A DNA stretch of 64,000 nt from Cohnella mopanensis (GCF_022352055.1 NZ_JAKRWM010000009.1:186001-250000), one strand, 5' to 3'. Counted from the first letter of the stretch, positions 41,292 to 50,155 are shown. Made by a program: numbers and translations. Notes: generated from the letters alone by a model not told the origin.

Positions 41292-41320
41292 TTGACATTG
41301 ATAATGAGAATTAATATCAT
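41292..41320 (+). promoter_or_regulatory. Promoter of the DUF1450 gene with Fur box in the spacer
   Basis: TTGACA (41292-41297), 17-base spacer, TATCAT (41315-41320). The 19 bases at 41300-41318 match the classical Fur consensus at 16 positions (GATAATGAGAATTAATATC) and fill the spacer, so Fur would block RNA polymerase directly. Confidence 0.75.
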
Positions 41321-41360
41321 CAATTGGAGTACCCCCATTTTCCAAGAAAGCTGGTCGAGC

Positions 41361-41585
41361 ATGAGGAAAATTAAGTATTGCTGCAAAAACTTCAAGCACG
41401 GCTCCAAGACGGTATACAAAACGCTGAAGGCCGAGTTTCCCGATATGAAGCAGAAGAAAAAGGACTGCCTCGGCGAATGCAAATTATGCACGAAGCAGTG
41501 CATGGTACTGATCGGCAAAACGGAAGTGATCGTGGCCCCCTCCCCTGAGGCGCTTTACGAGAAATTAAAGCACCGGATAGGATGA
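41361..41585 (+). CDS. DUF1450 cysteine-motif protein, probably iron-regulated
   Basis: A 74-aa protein of the DUF1450 (YuzB-like) group. It has KYCCKNFKHGSKTVYKTL at the N-terminus, then four clustered cysteines in DCLGECKLCTKQC and the typical ending PEALYEKLKHRI. The cysteines suggest Fe-S or metal binding, not shown. The open frame begins at 41292 inside the promoter; the ATG at 41361 is chosen because it is downstream of the predicted transcription start, although its Shine-Dalgarno is weak. A Fur box in the promoter predicts induction by iron starvation. The ferritin gene follows. Confidence 0.83.
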   Translation: MRKIKYCCKNFKHGSKTVYKTLKAEFPDMKQKKKDCLGECKLCTKQCMVLIGKTEVIVAPSPEALYEKLKHRIG

Positions 41586-41597
41586 CCCGTTAATTTA

Positions 41598-41606
41598 TGG
41601 TACAAT
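41598..41606 (+). promoter_or_regulatory. Extended -10 promoter of the ferritin gene
   Basis: TGGTACAAT, an extended -10 element (TACAAT at 41601-41606), 13 bases after the DUF1450 stop and about 40 bases before the ferritin start. No good -35. Confidence 0.5.
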
Positions 41607-41647
41607 TCGGGTAGATCCTACAAAGTTCAGAAGGAGTGAGTGGCAAG

Positions 41648-42154
41648 ATGCTGAATGAATCTTTAAGCAAAGCACTGAACGACCAACTCAATTTCGAGCT
41701 CTATTCCGCTCATGTCTACTTGGCCATTGCCGCGTACTGCTCGGGCGAAAGCTTGGATGGATTCGCTAACTTCTTCATGGTTCAAGCTGAAGAAGAGAAA
41801 TTCCATGCGATGAAAATTTACAAGTACTTAAACGACCGCGGCAAAAGGGTAACGATGGTCGGAATGGATACTCCGAACAACGAATACACCTCGATCCTAG
41901 ATGCTTACGAGCATGCCTTCGAGCATGAACAAGAAGTGACAAGACGGATTTACCATCTCTCCGATCTCGCTATGAATGACCGAGAGCATGCGACTATCCA
42001 ATTCCTGAAATGGTTTATCGACGAGCAAGTAGAAGAAGAATCGATGTTCGACAGCATCATTAATAAGCTCAAGCGCATCGATAAGGACAGCAATGCCTTC
42101 TTCATGATGGACACGGAATTCTCGCAACGGACTTTCACGCCTCCTGCTCTGTAA
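41648..42154 (+). CDS. ftnA: Non-heme ferritin
   Basis: Iron-storage protein that oxidises Fe(II) and stores it in a 24-mer. The 168-aa protein has the bacterial ferritin ferroxidase ligands: Glu in LNFELYSAHVYL, ExxH in EEEKFHAMKIY, Glu in EHEQEVT and Gln/Glu in FIDEQVEEE. No heme-binding Met of bacterioferritin is evident. GGAG lies 11 bases before the ATG; an in-frame GTG at 41636 overlaps the Shine-Dalgarno and is rejected. It follows a Fur-boxed gene but has its own promoter-like element, so opposite iron responses are possible. Confidence 0.94.
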   Translation: MLNESLSKALNDQLNFELYSAHVYLAIAAYCSGESLDGFANFFMVQAEEEKFHAMKIYKYLNDRGKRVTMVGMDTPNNEYTSILDAYEHAFEHEQEVTRRIYHLSDLAMNDREHATIQFLKWFIDEQVEEESMFDSIINKLKRIDKDSNAFFMMDTEFSQRTFTPPAL

Positions 42155-42168
42155 ACCAATCCACATAA

Positions 42169-42218
42169 GCATAAACGTTGCCCCGCCATCCATAGGGAAG
42201 GCGGGGCAACGTTTATGC
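42169..42218. repeat. Perfect 19-bp inverted repeat downstream of ferritin
   Basis: GCATAAACGTTGCCCCGCC (42169-42187) and its exact reverse complement (42200-42218) with a 12-base loop. No T-tract follows. Likely a very stable mRNA 3' hairpin or a rho-independent terminator backed by the second hairpin at 42240. Confidence 0.8.
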
Positions 42219-42239
42219 CGGGAGCGTATCTCAACCACC

Positions 42240-42292
42240 AAATGGCTGGCAGACCTAAGTCTGCGCAGCCATTTATTTGCGTTTTATTTTTT
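42240..42292 (+). terminator. Second hairpin plus T-tract, terminator of ferritin
   Basis: AAATGGCTG-GCAGAC (42240-42254) pairs with GTCTGC-CAGCCATTT (42259-42274, one bulged G) around a CTAA loop, followed by ATTTGCGTTTTATTTTTTT on the plus strand. It overlaps the region just after the convergent binding-protein gene. Confidence 0.8.
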
Positions 42293-43615
42293 TACGATAT
42301 CCGCAACCGCTTTATCCAATTTCTCTAGCAATTGATCGCTCTTGATTTGTTTGCCTAGGTACTCTTGCATCGCCGCGCCCCATTGTTGCGTGATGCCGTC
42401 CGGGAAACGATCCCAGTTCCAAGTTTTAACTTGGTCAGGGTGTGCAGGAGCGAATACCGAGAAGTCGCCGGCGATTTTACCTACCGCATCCGGGTTCGGA
42501 GCGATGGAGTTAAGGGCGGGAACGAATTTGAAATCGGTCGTGATATATTTCTTGCCTTTCTCGGAAGTAACCAGCCAATTCAAGAATGCTTTAGCTTCTT
42601 CAGGGTGAGCGGACTTATTGTTAACGATCCAGTTGTTCGGAACGCCAGTGAAAACGTTTGGCTTATCAAGAAGAGGCACAGGCATCATACCAAGGTTCAA
42701 GCTTGGATCCACTTCATCAACCATACCTTGAATCCAGTTACCATGTTGAATCATTGCATATTTACCGGAAGCGAATTCCGCAACTTGAGTGTTGTAGTCC
42801 GTCGTGATTGCTTTATCTTGGCCATTAGCGAACATGATATCAACCAAACGAATCCATTGTTTCATGATCGGATCGTCTTTGAAGGATTTCGTGCCGGCTT
42901 TGATTTCATCGATGAAAGCAGCTGGATCAGGTTGGTTAGCCAACGCGATGTTTAACGTGTGGATCCCCATGGACCACCACTCGTTCGTAAGAGCGAAAGG
43001 AATGATTCCTGCGTCTTTCAATTTCTTAGCATCCGCTTCAAGCTCATCAAGCGTCTGAGGAAGCTCCGTAATGCCTGCTTTGGCGAACAGATCTTTATTA
43101 TAAGTGAACCCGTAAGCTTCCAAATTCATTGGCATGCCGAGCAGCTTGCCGTCACGAGTAATTTGCGGTTTAGAAGCTTCTACCAAATCTTTAGCCCAAG
43201 GCTCGTTCGACAAATCTACTGCGCGGTCCGCGTATGGATCGAATGCCGACCATCCGGAGGAGTTGAAAATTTCAGGCTCTTCGCCAGCGGCAAGCGTAGC
43301 TTTGAGCAACGCGCTGTAATCTTCTCCGCCGCCGTGCGTCTCGATATCGACTTTAACGCCCGTTTCGGCTTCGTATTCCTTAGCTAGTTTGCCTAATGCT
43401 TCTGCGATTTCAACCTTGAACTGATACACTTTGATCGTTACGTCTTTTTTCGCGACTTCCGTTGCTGCAGGAGATTCCGCGGCGGAAGAAGCAGGCGCGG
43501 ACGAAGTAGCTTGGCTGCTTGCTTCGCTACCTTTGTCGTTACTTTTACCGCAAGCGCTGATTAGCGTTACGAGCATAACGGCTAGCAAAGACAGGATCGA
43601 TAATTTCTTAGTCAT
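42284..43615 (-). CDS. Extracellular sugar-binding lipoprotein (CUT1 ABC transporter)
   Basis: Solute receptor of a carbohydrate importer. The 443-aa precursor has a lipoprotein signal peptide with LISAC (Cys about 23), a Ser/Ala-rich linker, and an SBP_bac_1 domain (VYQFKVEIAEALGKLAKEYEAETG, YGFTYNKDLFAKAGI). The ATG at 43615 follows GGGAGGTCACACA; an earlier in-frame start is rejected. It is the last gene of the operon, which is unusual, and has its own leader with a hairpin and a TATAAT box, probably to raise its expression. The exact sugar cannot be told. Confidence 0.93.
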   Translation of the reverse strand: MTKKLSILSLLAVMLVTLISACGKSNDKGSEASSQATSSAPASSAAESPAATEVAKKDVTIKVYQFKVEIAEALGKLAKEYEAETGVKVDIETHGGGEDYSALLKATLAAGEEPEIFNSSGWSAFDPYADRAVDLSNEPWAKDLVEASKPQITRDGKLLGMPMNLEAYGFTYNKDLFAKAGITELPQTLDELEADAKKLKDAGIIPFALTNEWWSMGIHTLNIALANQPDPAAFIDEIKAGTKSFKDDPIMKQWIRLVDIMFANGQDKAITTDYNTQVAEFASGKYAMIQHGNWIQGMVDEVDPSLNLGMMPVPLLDKPNVFTGVPNNWIVNNKSAHPEEAKAFLNWLVTSEKGKKYITTDFKFVPALNSIAPNPDAVGKIAGDFSVFAPAHPDQVKTWNWDRFPDGITQQWGAAMQEYLGKQIKSDQLLEKLDKAVADIVKK

Positions 43616-43683
43616 TGTGTGACCTCCCAAGGTTATTTTTCTGGTGCTACAGCGTCATTATAAAGGGGATAAGTTTATTCCTA

Positions 43684-43711
43684 ACACCTAATTTATTGTA
43701 CTGTTAGGTGT
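43684..43711 (-). other. Hairpin upstream of the sugar-binding protein gene
   Basis: ACACCTAA (43684-43691) / TTAGGTGT (43704-43711), 8-bp perfect stem with a 12-base loop, in the 132-base gap between permease and binding-protein genes. A TATAAT lies 3' of it on the minus strand, so it may be an operator or an mRNA-processing element. Confidence 0.45.
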
Positions 43712-43747
43712 AAAATCTTGATTATTTCGATAGGTATAGTCAAATAT

Positions 43748-44581
43748 TTACCCTTTGATCGAACCTGCCGCAATTCCCTCTACAATGTGCTTTTGCAAGA
43801 AAAGGAAGAACAACACGATCGGAATCGTACTTAGCGTCAAAGCCGCCATGGCCATGTCCCATTTGCGTAAATATTGTCCGAAAAAGAGTTGAATAGCAAG
43901 CGGAATCGTCGTATATGTGTTGTTGACGACAAGCACCGGAAGCAAGTAATCGTTCCAAATCCACAGGACGTTCAGGATAACCACGGTTGCGACGATAGGC
44001 CGCAATACCGGGAACACGATTTTCCAAAACACGCCGTACGGCGAGCATCCATCTACAACGGCGGCCTCTTCGATCTCCCTAGGCACGGATTTGATAAATC
44101 CGTGAAAGAGAAACATCGACAGCGAAACGCCGAAGCCCAGGTAGCAGATTACGATTCCGTAGAGATGGCCTCTAAGCTCGAAAATCGCGCTTATTTTCAT
44201 GAGCGGCAACATAACCGATTGAAAAGGAATAATCATTGCAGCTACGAACATCGTGAACAATAAACGGTTGAACAAGCTCGGACTGCGAACGATTCGATAA
44301 GCCGTCATTGAACTGATTATGACGAGCCCCGCAACGCTCAAGCAAGTTAGAACAACGGAATGCATGAACACGATCGGGAAATCTATCGCTTCCCACGCTC
44401 TGCGGTAGTTGTCCAGATTAAAATGCTCCGGAAGCTTGGCCGCGTCAATAAGAATATCCTTAAGCTTCTTGAAAGAGTTGATGATCAGAAAGTAGAAAGG
44501 CGACAAGAACAACAGCGCCAGTAAAATCCCAATCACTTCCGCAGTGAACAACCCCGTTGAAAAACGTTTCCTCTCCAGCAT
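43748..44581 (-). CDS. Sugar ABC transporter permease (MalG-type)
   Basis: A 277-aa inner-membrane permease with six predicted helices. The EAA loop EIEEAAVVDGCSPYGVFWKIVFPVLRP (around 190-215) identifies the ATPase-docking site. Its ATG overlaps the stop of the upstream permease by one base (TAATG), so translation is coupled. No ATPase gene is present in the operon; CUT1 importers of this group commonly share a MsmX-type ATPase encoded elsewhere. Confidence 0.93.
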   Translation of the reverse strand: MLERKRFSTGLFTAEVIGILLALLFLSPFYFLIINSFKKLKDILIDAAKLPEHFNLDNYRRAWEAIDFPIVFMHSVVLTCLSVAGLVIISSMTAYRIVRSPSLFNRLLFTMFVAAMIIPFQSVMLPLMKISAIFELRGHLYGIVICYLGFGVSLSMFLFHGFIKSVPREIEEAAVVDGCSPYGVFWKIVFPVLRPIVATVVILNVLWIWNDYLLPVLVVNNTYTTIPLAIQLFFGQYLRKWDMAMAALTLSTIPIVLFFLFLQKHIVEGIAAGSIKG

Positions 44582-45471
44582 TAGACTTCCACCTCCCGCT
44601 TCTTCGTCAGCAATACTTGCGTTACCGTAATCAACGCAACGCCGAAGAAGAAGATCATCGCTTTGGCCGTTCCAAGTCCGTAATGGCTGTAGGTTAACGC
44701 CTCGCGATAAATGTTCAAGGCTATGGACTCCGTTGCATATCCCGGACCGCCGCCAGTAAGCGACAAGTTAAGATCGAACATCTTAAACGCGTTGGAAGTC
44801 GTCAAGAATAGGCAAATCGTTACTGCGGGCATGATCATCGGTACGATAATGCTTCGAAGCAACTGCCCCGAGCTAGCCCCGTCAATTTTCGCAGCTTCCA
44901 GCAAGTCCTTCGGTACGCTCACTAGAGCAGCAATGTAAATGACCATCATGTACCCGGCCGTCTGCCAAACAAAGACGATCACGATTCCCCAGAATGCCGT
45001 CGCTTTCGTTCCTAGCCAAGCTAGATTAAATAACTCGATTCCCGTTGCTTCTCCGATTGCCGCGAATCCGCGGACGAATATGAAATACCAAATGTAGCCG
45101 AGCAATAAACCTCCGATGACATTCGGCAGGAAGATGACGGTACGCAATACTTTTTTGGTTCTCAGCTTTTGATTAAGCAACATCGCTAATCCGAATGCAA
45201 CCAGATTCGTTAGAATAACCGCGACTGCCGTAAACCTTAGCGTGAACCAGAAGGAAGTCCAGAACCTTTCGTCGTCCGTAAATATCTTCTTTAAGTTGTC
45301 GAGCCCGCTCCAAGCCGCTTGATTGGAAATCCCGTCCCAATCCGTAAAGGTGTAATAGAACCCCATTGCAAATGGCGCTACAACGATCAAGATAAAGAAC
45401 AGCAGCCCAGGTCCGATAAAAACGATTTGTTGCAGCCACTCTTGATGGCGCCCCTTTTGTCTCAATTTCAC
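44581..45471 (-). CDS. Sugar ABC transporter permease (MalF-type)
   Basis: A 296-aa permease, partner of the MalG-type one, with about six helices and an EAA loop VPKDLLEAAKIDGASSGQLLRSIIVPMIMP. Start is GTG at 45471, with AAGGAG eight bases upstream. It is the first gene of the transporter operon, divergent from a sensor kinase gene. A TTGCTC-16-TATGAA element (45546-45519) could be the operon promoter. Confidence 0.93.
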   Translation of the reverse strand: MKLRQKGRHQEWLQQIVFIGPGLLFFILIVVAPFAMGFYYTFTDWDGISNQAAWSGLDNLKKIFTDDERFWTSFWFTLRFTAVAVILTNLVAFGLAMLLNQKLRTKKVLRTVIFLPNVIGGLLLGYIWYFIFVRGFAAIGEATGIELFNLAWLGTKATAFWGIVIVFVWQTAGYMMVIYIAALVSVPKDLLEAAKIDGASSGQLLRSIIVPMIMPAVTICLFLTTSNAFKMFDLNLSLTGGGPGYATESIALNIYREALTYSHYGLGTAKAMIFFFGVALITVTQVLLTKKREVEV

Positions 45472-45518
45472 ACTGCATGCTCCTTTCGGAAATCTAGGTG
45501 CTAATCCCCAATATTCCG

Positions 45519-45546
45519 TTCATAGCCCCAGTATAAGGCCGAGCAA
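45519..45546 (-). promoter_or_regulatory. Candidate promoter of the sugar transporter operon
   Basis: Minus strand: TTGCTC (45546-45541), 16-base spacer, TATGAA (45524-45519). Non-consensus, which suits an activator-dependent promoter. Confidence 0.4.
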
Positions 45547-45590
45547 TTCCATGCAACCACAGAGAATGATGATGTCCAAGGTGGAATATA

Positions 45591-45618
45591 TTGACCATAT
45601 TCTCATGAACCATATTGT
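45591..45618 (+). promoter_or_regulatory. Candidate promoter of the two-component system
   Basis: TTGACC (45591-45596), 16-base spacer, TATTGT (45613-45618). ATTGACCAT occurs twice, at 45590 and 45620, 30 bases apart, and could be a regulator binding pair. Confidence 0.45.
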
Positions 45619-45682
45619 TATTGACCATCAGACAAGCTTTGGTTTACTGTTTGATAAACAAACGTATGGAAGAGGCGTCCAG

Positions 45683-47527
45683 ATGATGAAGCTATCTCTA
45701 TTTCGCAACACCATCCGCAATAAGCTCATGCTTCTGCTTCTCATCGCGACAATCTTGCCGATCGCAACTTCGATGGTCATCTCGTATAATTCCACTAAAC
45801 GTTCGATTTCGGAGGAAGCTTACGAGAAAAACGCCAGGGTCTTATCGCTTGGCAGAGCCAACTTACAAAGCTATATGCAAAATATTAACCAGAAATCGTT
45901 AGCGGTCTATAACTCTATCAACGTCCCTCGTTCTTTGTATTACATCTTGGAGCACAACATGGAGGATGAAGTGTTTCCAAGTGACCTTACAGACGTCATA
46001 CGCAATCGCAATCTACTCAGAGACCACTTGCTGAACATTTATCAAAGCGTTAAAGAATCCCATCAAGTTCGACTTCATGTCGTCTCCACTAACACGACTT
46101 ATTTATTAAACAATAGCGGCGATAAAATAAGAGCGGATATTCCCACGGACGAATATAGAGTCCTCACGAAGAAACCGTATATCGAGCCAAGCCACTTAAG
46201 CCATAATTATGGGCTCGAAGCCCGCTCTACAGATCAAAGCGAGCTTGTGTTCACCCTCCATCGCCCGATCTTTCTTGCACCCAGCGAGGTATTGATGGCC
46301 CAGTTGTCCATCGACGTCAAGCTTGACGCGCTTATGGACTTAAACCGCCACCTCTACGATCCGGGTAAAGAAAAGTTTTATATTGTCGACGCTTCCGGGA
46401 ATACGATCATTTCGTCGGAGGAAGGAGCTGCGGGCAAGCCTTTAGAAGGGGATTGGCTCAAGGAAATCCGTAAGGGGGATTTGTCCAACGGTTATCTGAA
46501 GTGGGAGGATTCCCACTTTGCGGGCATCGTTTTCTATGATCGGGTAACGACTCCGATGATGGATTGGTACTTGGTCAAATTGACCCCTTACGAGCATTTG
46601 TACAAAACCGCGGAAGGCATTACCCGAATTAACACTTGGGTGGGAGCCATGTTCTTAACGATTGCGGTACTCGCTACGCTGTTGATCTCTTACCGTTTTA
46701 CAAAACCATTGCTAAGCCTTATAGGTTACGTCAATCAAATTGAGCGCGGACATTTGAACGTAGATATCGATATTCGAAGCAACGATGAGATCGGCCTTCT
46801 CTCGAGAAGATTCCGATCGATGATGCAGACGATCAATAATTTGATTCTCAAAGAGTACCGACTAGAACTCGCCAACAAAACCAACCAGCTCAAAGCATTG
46901 CAAGCGCAGGTTAATCCGCATTTCCTGTACAATGCTTTGCAATCTATCGGCACTGTCGCCTTGCAGCATAAAGACCAACAAATTTATTCCCTCGTAACTT
47001 CGTTAGGCAAAATGATGCGCTATAATATGAACACTGGAGAGTCTATCGTCGAGCTCGAGAAGGAGCTCGGGTACGTGCAAGCCTATTTGGATTTACAGAA
47101 GCAACGATTCGACAAGTCGCTCGAAATCCAGTATTTGATAGATCCCGAGGCTCGTTCCATTCCCGTACCTAAGATGATTCTTCAGCCGCTCGTCGAAAAT
47201 TTCTTCAAGCACGGGTTCAAGCAGAATGACGACGAACCTGCAAGGTTAATGATATCTTGCTCGCTGCAAGATCAAATTCTCCTCATACGCATACAAGACA
47301 ATGGTGCCGGAATGTCCGACGAGGAATTGGCGGTAGTGAACGACGGATTGAACCTTGGAGAAGCGGCCAGTTGGGGCAAAGAAAGCGGAATCGGATTGCT
47401 GAACGTGCTCTCTCGTTTGCAGCTTCATTTTCACGAATCGGCCTCCATCGAACTCACTAATGCCAGCCCGCAAGGTCTTATCGTTGAACTTCGAATCCCG
47501 CTCGGAAGGGAGCTGACATCAGAATGA
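45683..47527 (+). CDS. Sensor histidine kinase of the YesM/LytS type
   Basis: Membrane sensor for the adjacent sugar importer. The 614-aa protein has TM1 (about 14-33), a large extracellular dCache-like sensor domain (about 35-315), TM2 (about 318-338), HAMP (about 338-392), the His_kinase dimer motif QVNPHFLYNALQ with H413, and a HATPase_c domain (LQPLVENFFKHGF, DNGAGMSDEEL, GIGLLNV). The open frame starts at 45551, but MMKLSLF behind GAGGCG at 45683 is the family-like start. Its stop overlaps the response regulator by four bases. Confidence 0.93.
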   Translation: MMKLSLFRNTIRNKLMLLLLIATILPIATSMVISYNSTKRSISEEAYEKNARVLSLGRANLQSYMQNINQKSLAVYNSINVPRSLYYILEHNMEDEVFPSDLTDVIRNRNLLRDHLLNIYQSVKESHQVRLHVVSTNTTYLLNNSGDKIRADIPTDEYRVLTKKPYIEPSHLSHNYGLEARSTDQSELVFTLHRPIFLAPSEVLMAQLSIDVKLDALMDLNRHLYDPGKEKFYIVDASGNTIISSEEGAAGKPLEGDWLKEIRKGDLSNGYLKWEDSHFAGIVFYDRVTTPMMDWYLVKLTPYEHLYKTAEGITRINTWVGAMFLTIAVLATLLISYRFTKPLLSLIGYVNQIERGHLNVDIDIRSNDEIGLLSRRFRSMMQTINNLILKEYRLELANKTNQLKALQAQVNPHFLYNALQSIGTVALQHKDQQIYSLVTSLGKMMRYNMNTGESIVELEKELGYVQAYLDLQKQRFDKSLEIQYLIDPEARSIPVPKMILQPLVENFFKHGFKQNDDEPARLMISCSLQDQILLIRIQDNGAGMSDEELAVVNDGLNLGEAASWGKESGIGLLNVLSRLQLHFHESASIELTNASPQGLIVELRIPLGRELTSE

Positions 47528-49131
47528 AGGCGATCATTATCGATGACGAGAAACACGTTCGGGAAGCGATTAGGCTTCTCGTTCCATGGGAGCAAATGGG
47601 GATCTCGTCCGTACTTGAAGCGGCTGATGGACAAGCAGCCATTCGATTAATGGCCTCGGAAAACCCCGCTATTATTTTCACTGATATGATGATGCCTCAC
47701 ATGGGCGGCTTGGAACTTCTAGCTTGGGTATCGGAACATGCGCCATGCAGCAAAATTATCGTGATAAGCGGCCATGACGACTTCAATTTCGTACGGCAAA
47801 CCGTGAAATACGGCGGGATGGATTACTTGCTGAAGCCCATTGACGAAACGCAGCTGTTGACGGCTTTGTCTAAAGCAATCGAAGAATGGAACGCCGACGA
47901 AGATGCACGATGCAGGGATAGAAACCGGAGCATGGAGATCAATCAACTTAAACCCGTTTATTTGGACAAATTTTTCTCCACCATGCTGAGCGAACCGGTA
48001 GATTCCTCTATCATTCAAGAAACGCTTCAACAGCAATTCGGAATCCTTTCTCCGGTATCGGAAGCACGGTTATGCATATTAAGCCTGGAGCTTACCCCCC
48101 CGTTCATTCGTCATAAGTTTGCGGCTGGCTGGGATCTGCTCATCTTCTCGATCACCAATATTTGTAATGAGATTCTCGGCAACCGCTGTTCCGGTTATGC
48201 TTTCCGTTACTGGGGGCAAGAAAATGAAATCATTATCCTCTTATGGAAAAACGCAAATCTCGCCGAGAAGCTGCTTGCCGAAATAAACGAGGGGATCTAT
48301 CAAGTATTGAAAGCAAGATTCGGATTCGGCATAGGTAACGTCGTCGCGTTTCCAAGCCAGTTGCAGCAGTCATATAAGCAAGCTCGAAGAGCCGTCCGGC
48401 AATGCAACCTTCGTCATGAAGGAAATTGGATTCAAGCCTATTCCTCCATCGATACCGAATCCAACAACGTCGTTTTCTTCACCGAACACGAGCAAAGAAT
48501 TCGATACGCCGTGCAGAGCGGAGACAAGGACCAGTTGCCCGCCGCTTTCGAGCCTTGGTTCAAAGCGGTCGAACAAAGCGACTTCATCACACTCGAACAG
48601 CTGCAGCATTGGTGGCAAGAATTCCGGCTTGCGCAGACGATGTGGATTAAAGGCTCCGCGGCATCTCTGCCCGGAACGGGCGACAGTCCGTTGCCTGCTG
48701 TATGGAATGACGAGGGTAGGTTCGACTTAGAAGCGTGGAAACACGGCTACATGAGAGAAACTCTATTGATCATGGAGCAGTTGTCTGGCGGTACAGACTC
48801 CGGTCAGAGTTCTATGCAAGCCATTGCGAAATACATTGACCAATTTCTGCATGAGGAACTATCGCTGCAGGACATTTCAAATCGCTTTTTCCTTAGCAGG
48901 GAATATATTTCGCGTAAATTCAAGCAGGAAATGAATGAGAATCTAACCGACTATATTACGCGAATTCGAATCGAAAGGGCTAAGGGACTGCTCACCGAGA
49001 CTCCATTAAAGATCGCCCAAATATCCGAGATGGTCGGTTTTCAGGATGAGAAATATTTCAGCAAAGTGTTCAAAAAAGGGACGGATTGCTCACCTAACGA
49101 ATTCCGCAAGCAGCATCACGGAAATAGATAA
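47524..49131 (+). CDS. Response regulator with AraC-type DNA-binding domain (YesN type)
   Basis: A 535-aa regulator. Receiver domain at 1-120 with the phospho-acceptor D54 (FTDMMMPHMGG) and conserved DDE and K; a long middle region (about 130-420); and two AraC HTH motifs at the C-terminus (about 425-530: LSLQDISNRFFLSREYISRKFKQEM and KIAQISEMVGFQDEKYFSKVFKK). It overlaps the kinase stop by ATGA, so the pair is co-translated. It probably activates the divergent sugar transporter operon, as in other Paenibacillaceae YesMN-CUT1 loci. Confidence 0.93.
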   Translation: MKAIIIDDEKHVREAIRLLVPWEQMGISSVLEAADGQAAIRLMASENPAIIFTDMMMPHMGGLELLAWVSEHAPCSKIIVISGHDDFNFVRQTVKYGGMDYLLKPIDETQLLTALSKAIEEWNADEDARCRDRNRSMEINQLKPVYLDKFFSTMLSEPVDSSIIQETLQQQFGILSPVSEARLCILSLELTPPFIRHKFAAGWDLLIFSITNICNEILGNRCSGYAFRYWGQENEIIILLWKNANLAEKLLAEINEGIYQVLKARFGFGIGNVVAFPSQLQQSYKQARRAVRQCNLRHEGNWIQAYSSIDTESNNVVFFTEHEQRIRYAVQSGDKDQLPAAFEPWFKAVEQSDFITLEQLQHWWQEFRLAQTMWIKGSAASLPGTGDSPLPAVWNDEGRFDLEAWKHGYMRETLLIMEQLSGGTDSGQSSMQAIAKYIDQFLHEELSLQDISNRFFLSREYISRKFKQEMNENLTDYITRIRIERAKGLLTETPLKIAQISEMVGFQDEKYFSKVFKKGTDCSPNEFRKQHHGNR

Positions 49132-49146
49132 AGAAGCACAAAAAAA

Positions 49147-49187
49147 GGAGATTGCCCAATCTAACTGGGCAGTCTCCTTGCGTTTTA
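49147..49187 (+). terminator. Intrinsic terminator after the response regulator
   Basis: 12-base arms GGAGATTGCCCA (49147-49158) / TGGGCAGTCTCC (49166-49177; one mismatch), followed by TTGCGTTTT. Confidence 0.8.
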
Positions 49188-49229
49188 AATAAGGGGGATT
49201 GAAAGTAGTCGGATGACATGTTACTATAT

Positions 49230-49258
49230 TTTACGATAAAATAAATTAATATTAAATT
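49230..49258 (+). promoter_or_regulatory. Candidate promoter of the metallo-hydrolase
   Basis: TTTACG (49230-49235), 17-base spacer, TAAATT (49253-49258), in very AT-rich DNA. Confidence 0.4.
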
Positions 49259-49311
49259 ATAGCACAGTTATTTATATTTGTCAAACATTAAAATTCAGGA
49301 GGAAATAGGAA

Positions 49312-50052
49312 ATGAAAATAAGCCCCGCTGTCGAGATGATTGAATTGCCGTACGTAGCTTTTGGAGTACCGTCCGCGCTTAATCCCACGCTCATTCGGGA
49401 CGGTAAGGACGTCATTCTGATCGATACGGGAATGTCGGGGAAAGTCGAGCAATTGCGGGACGCGCTTGGTGAAATCGGCGTGACCTTCGACATGCTTACG
49501 GCCATTATCCTCACCCATCAGGATCTCGATCATGTCGGCGGCGCCGCCGACATCCTAAGGGAATGCTCCCCGCATATATCCGTATATGCGCATGCGTTAG
49601 AGCAGCCCTATATCGAGGGAGTCCTCCCCCTTATCAAGACAAATCCGCAGGCTATGGCTAAGATGATACAATCTCTCCCGGAGCAAATGCGCCAGGATTT
49701 GATGCAGTCGATGGTTTATACCCCCGTTAACCGGGTTGACCAACTATTAGCAGACAAAGATCGGCTACCGTTCTGCGGAGGAATTACCGTCATCCACACT
49801 CCCGGACACACGGCCGGACATCTTAGCCTTTACTTAGATAAAAGCAAGCTCCTCATCGCGGCGGATGCGCTGACAAGCAAGGACGGCGTGCTTAATGGCC
49901 CAGTCCCGCAAACGACATTAGACATGGAGTCGGCTATTCAATCTCTCCGAAAGCTGTTGGACTATGAAATCGAAAAAGTCATTTGCTATCATGGAGGATT
50001 ATGCACGGATAACATTCTGGAACAATTGAACAAGCTAGTACGTCAACTATAG
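49312..50052 (+). CDS. Metallo-beta-lactamase fold hydrolase
   Basis: A 246-aa MBL-fold enzyme. The first metal motif is THQDLDHVGG, in which the second ligand of the usual HxHxDH is Asp (HxDxDH variant). Later ligands appear in HTPGHTAGHLSLY, AADALTSK and CYHGG. The shape is glyoxalase-II/lactonase like, but the natural substrate cannot be inferred. The ATG follows AGGAGGAAATAGGAA. It is a single-gene unit before the PBP gene. Confidence 0.9.
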   Translation: MKISPAVEMIELPYVAFGVPSALNPTLIRDGKDVILIDTGMSGKVEQLRDALGEIGVTFDMLTAIILTHQDLDHVGGAADILRECSPHISVYAHALEQPYIEGVLPLIKTNPQAMAKMIQSLPEQMRQDLMQSMVYTPVNRVDQLLADKDRLPFCGGITVIHTPGHTAGHLSLYLDKSKLLIAADALTSKDGVLNGPVPQTTLDMESAIQSLRKLLDYEIEKVICYHGGLCTDNILEQLNKLVRQL

Positions 50053-50155
50053 TACCTATACGATTGCCTAACCGGCGGCTATGGCGGTTTCCAGAAATCC
50101 TCTTCCTCCCATGTCGAGCACGCTCGCCCGAAAGAGGTCAAACGATGGGTAAATG

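Noticed and set aside
45551-45682. Longer N-terminus for the sensor kinase starting at 45551
   Set aside because: The region carries the promoter-like sequence and no Shine-Dalgarno; the ATG at 45683 has one and fits the family.
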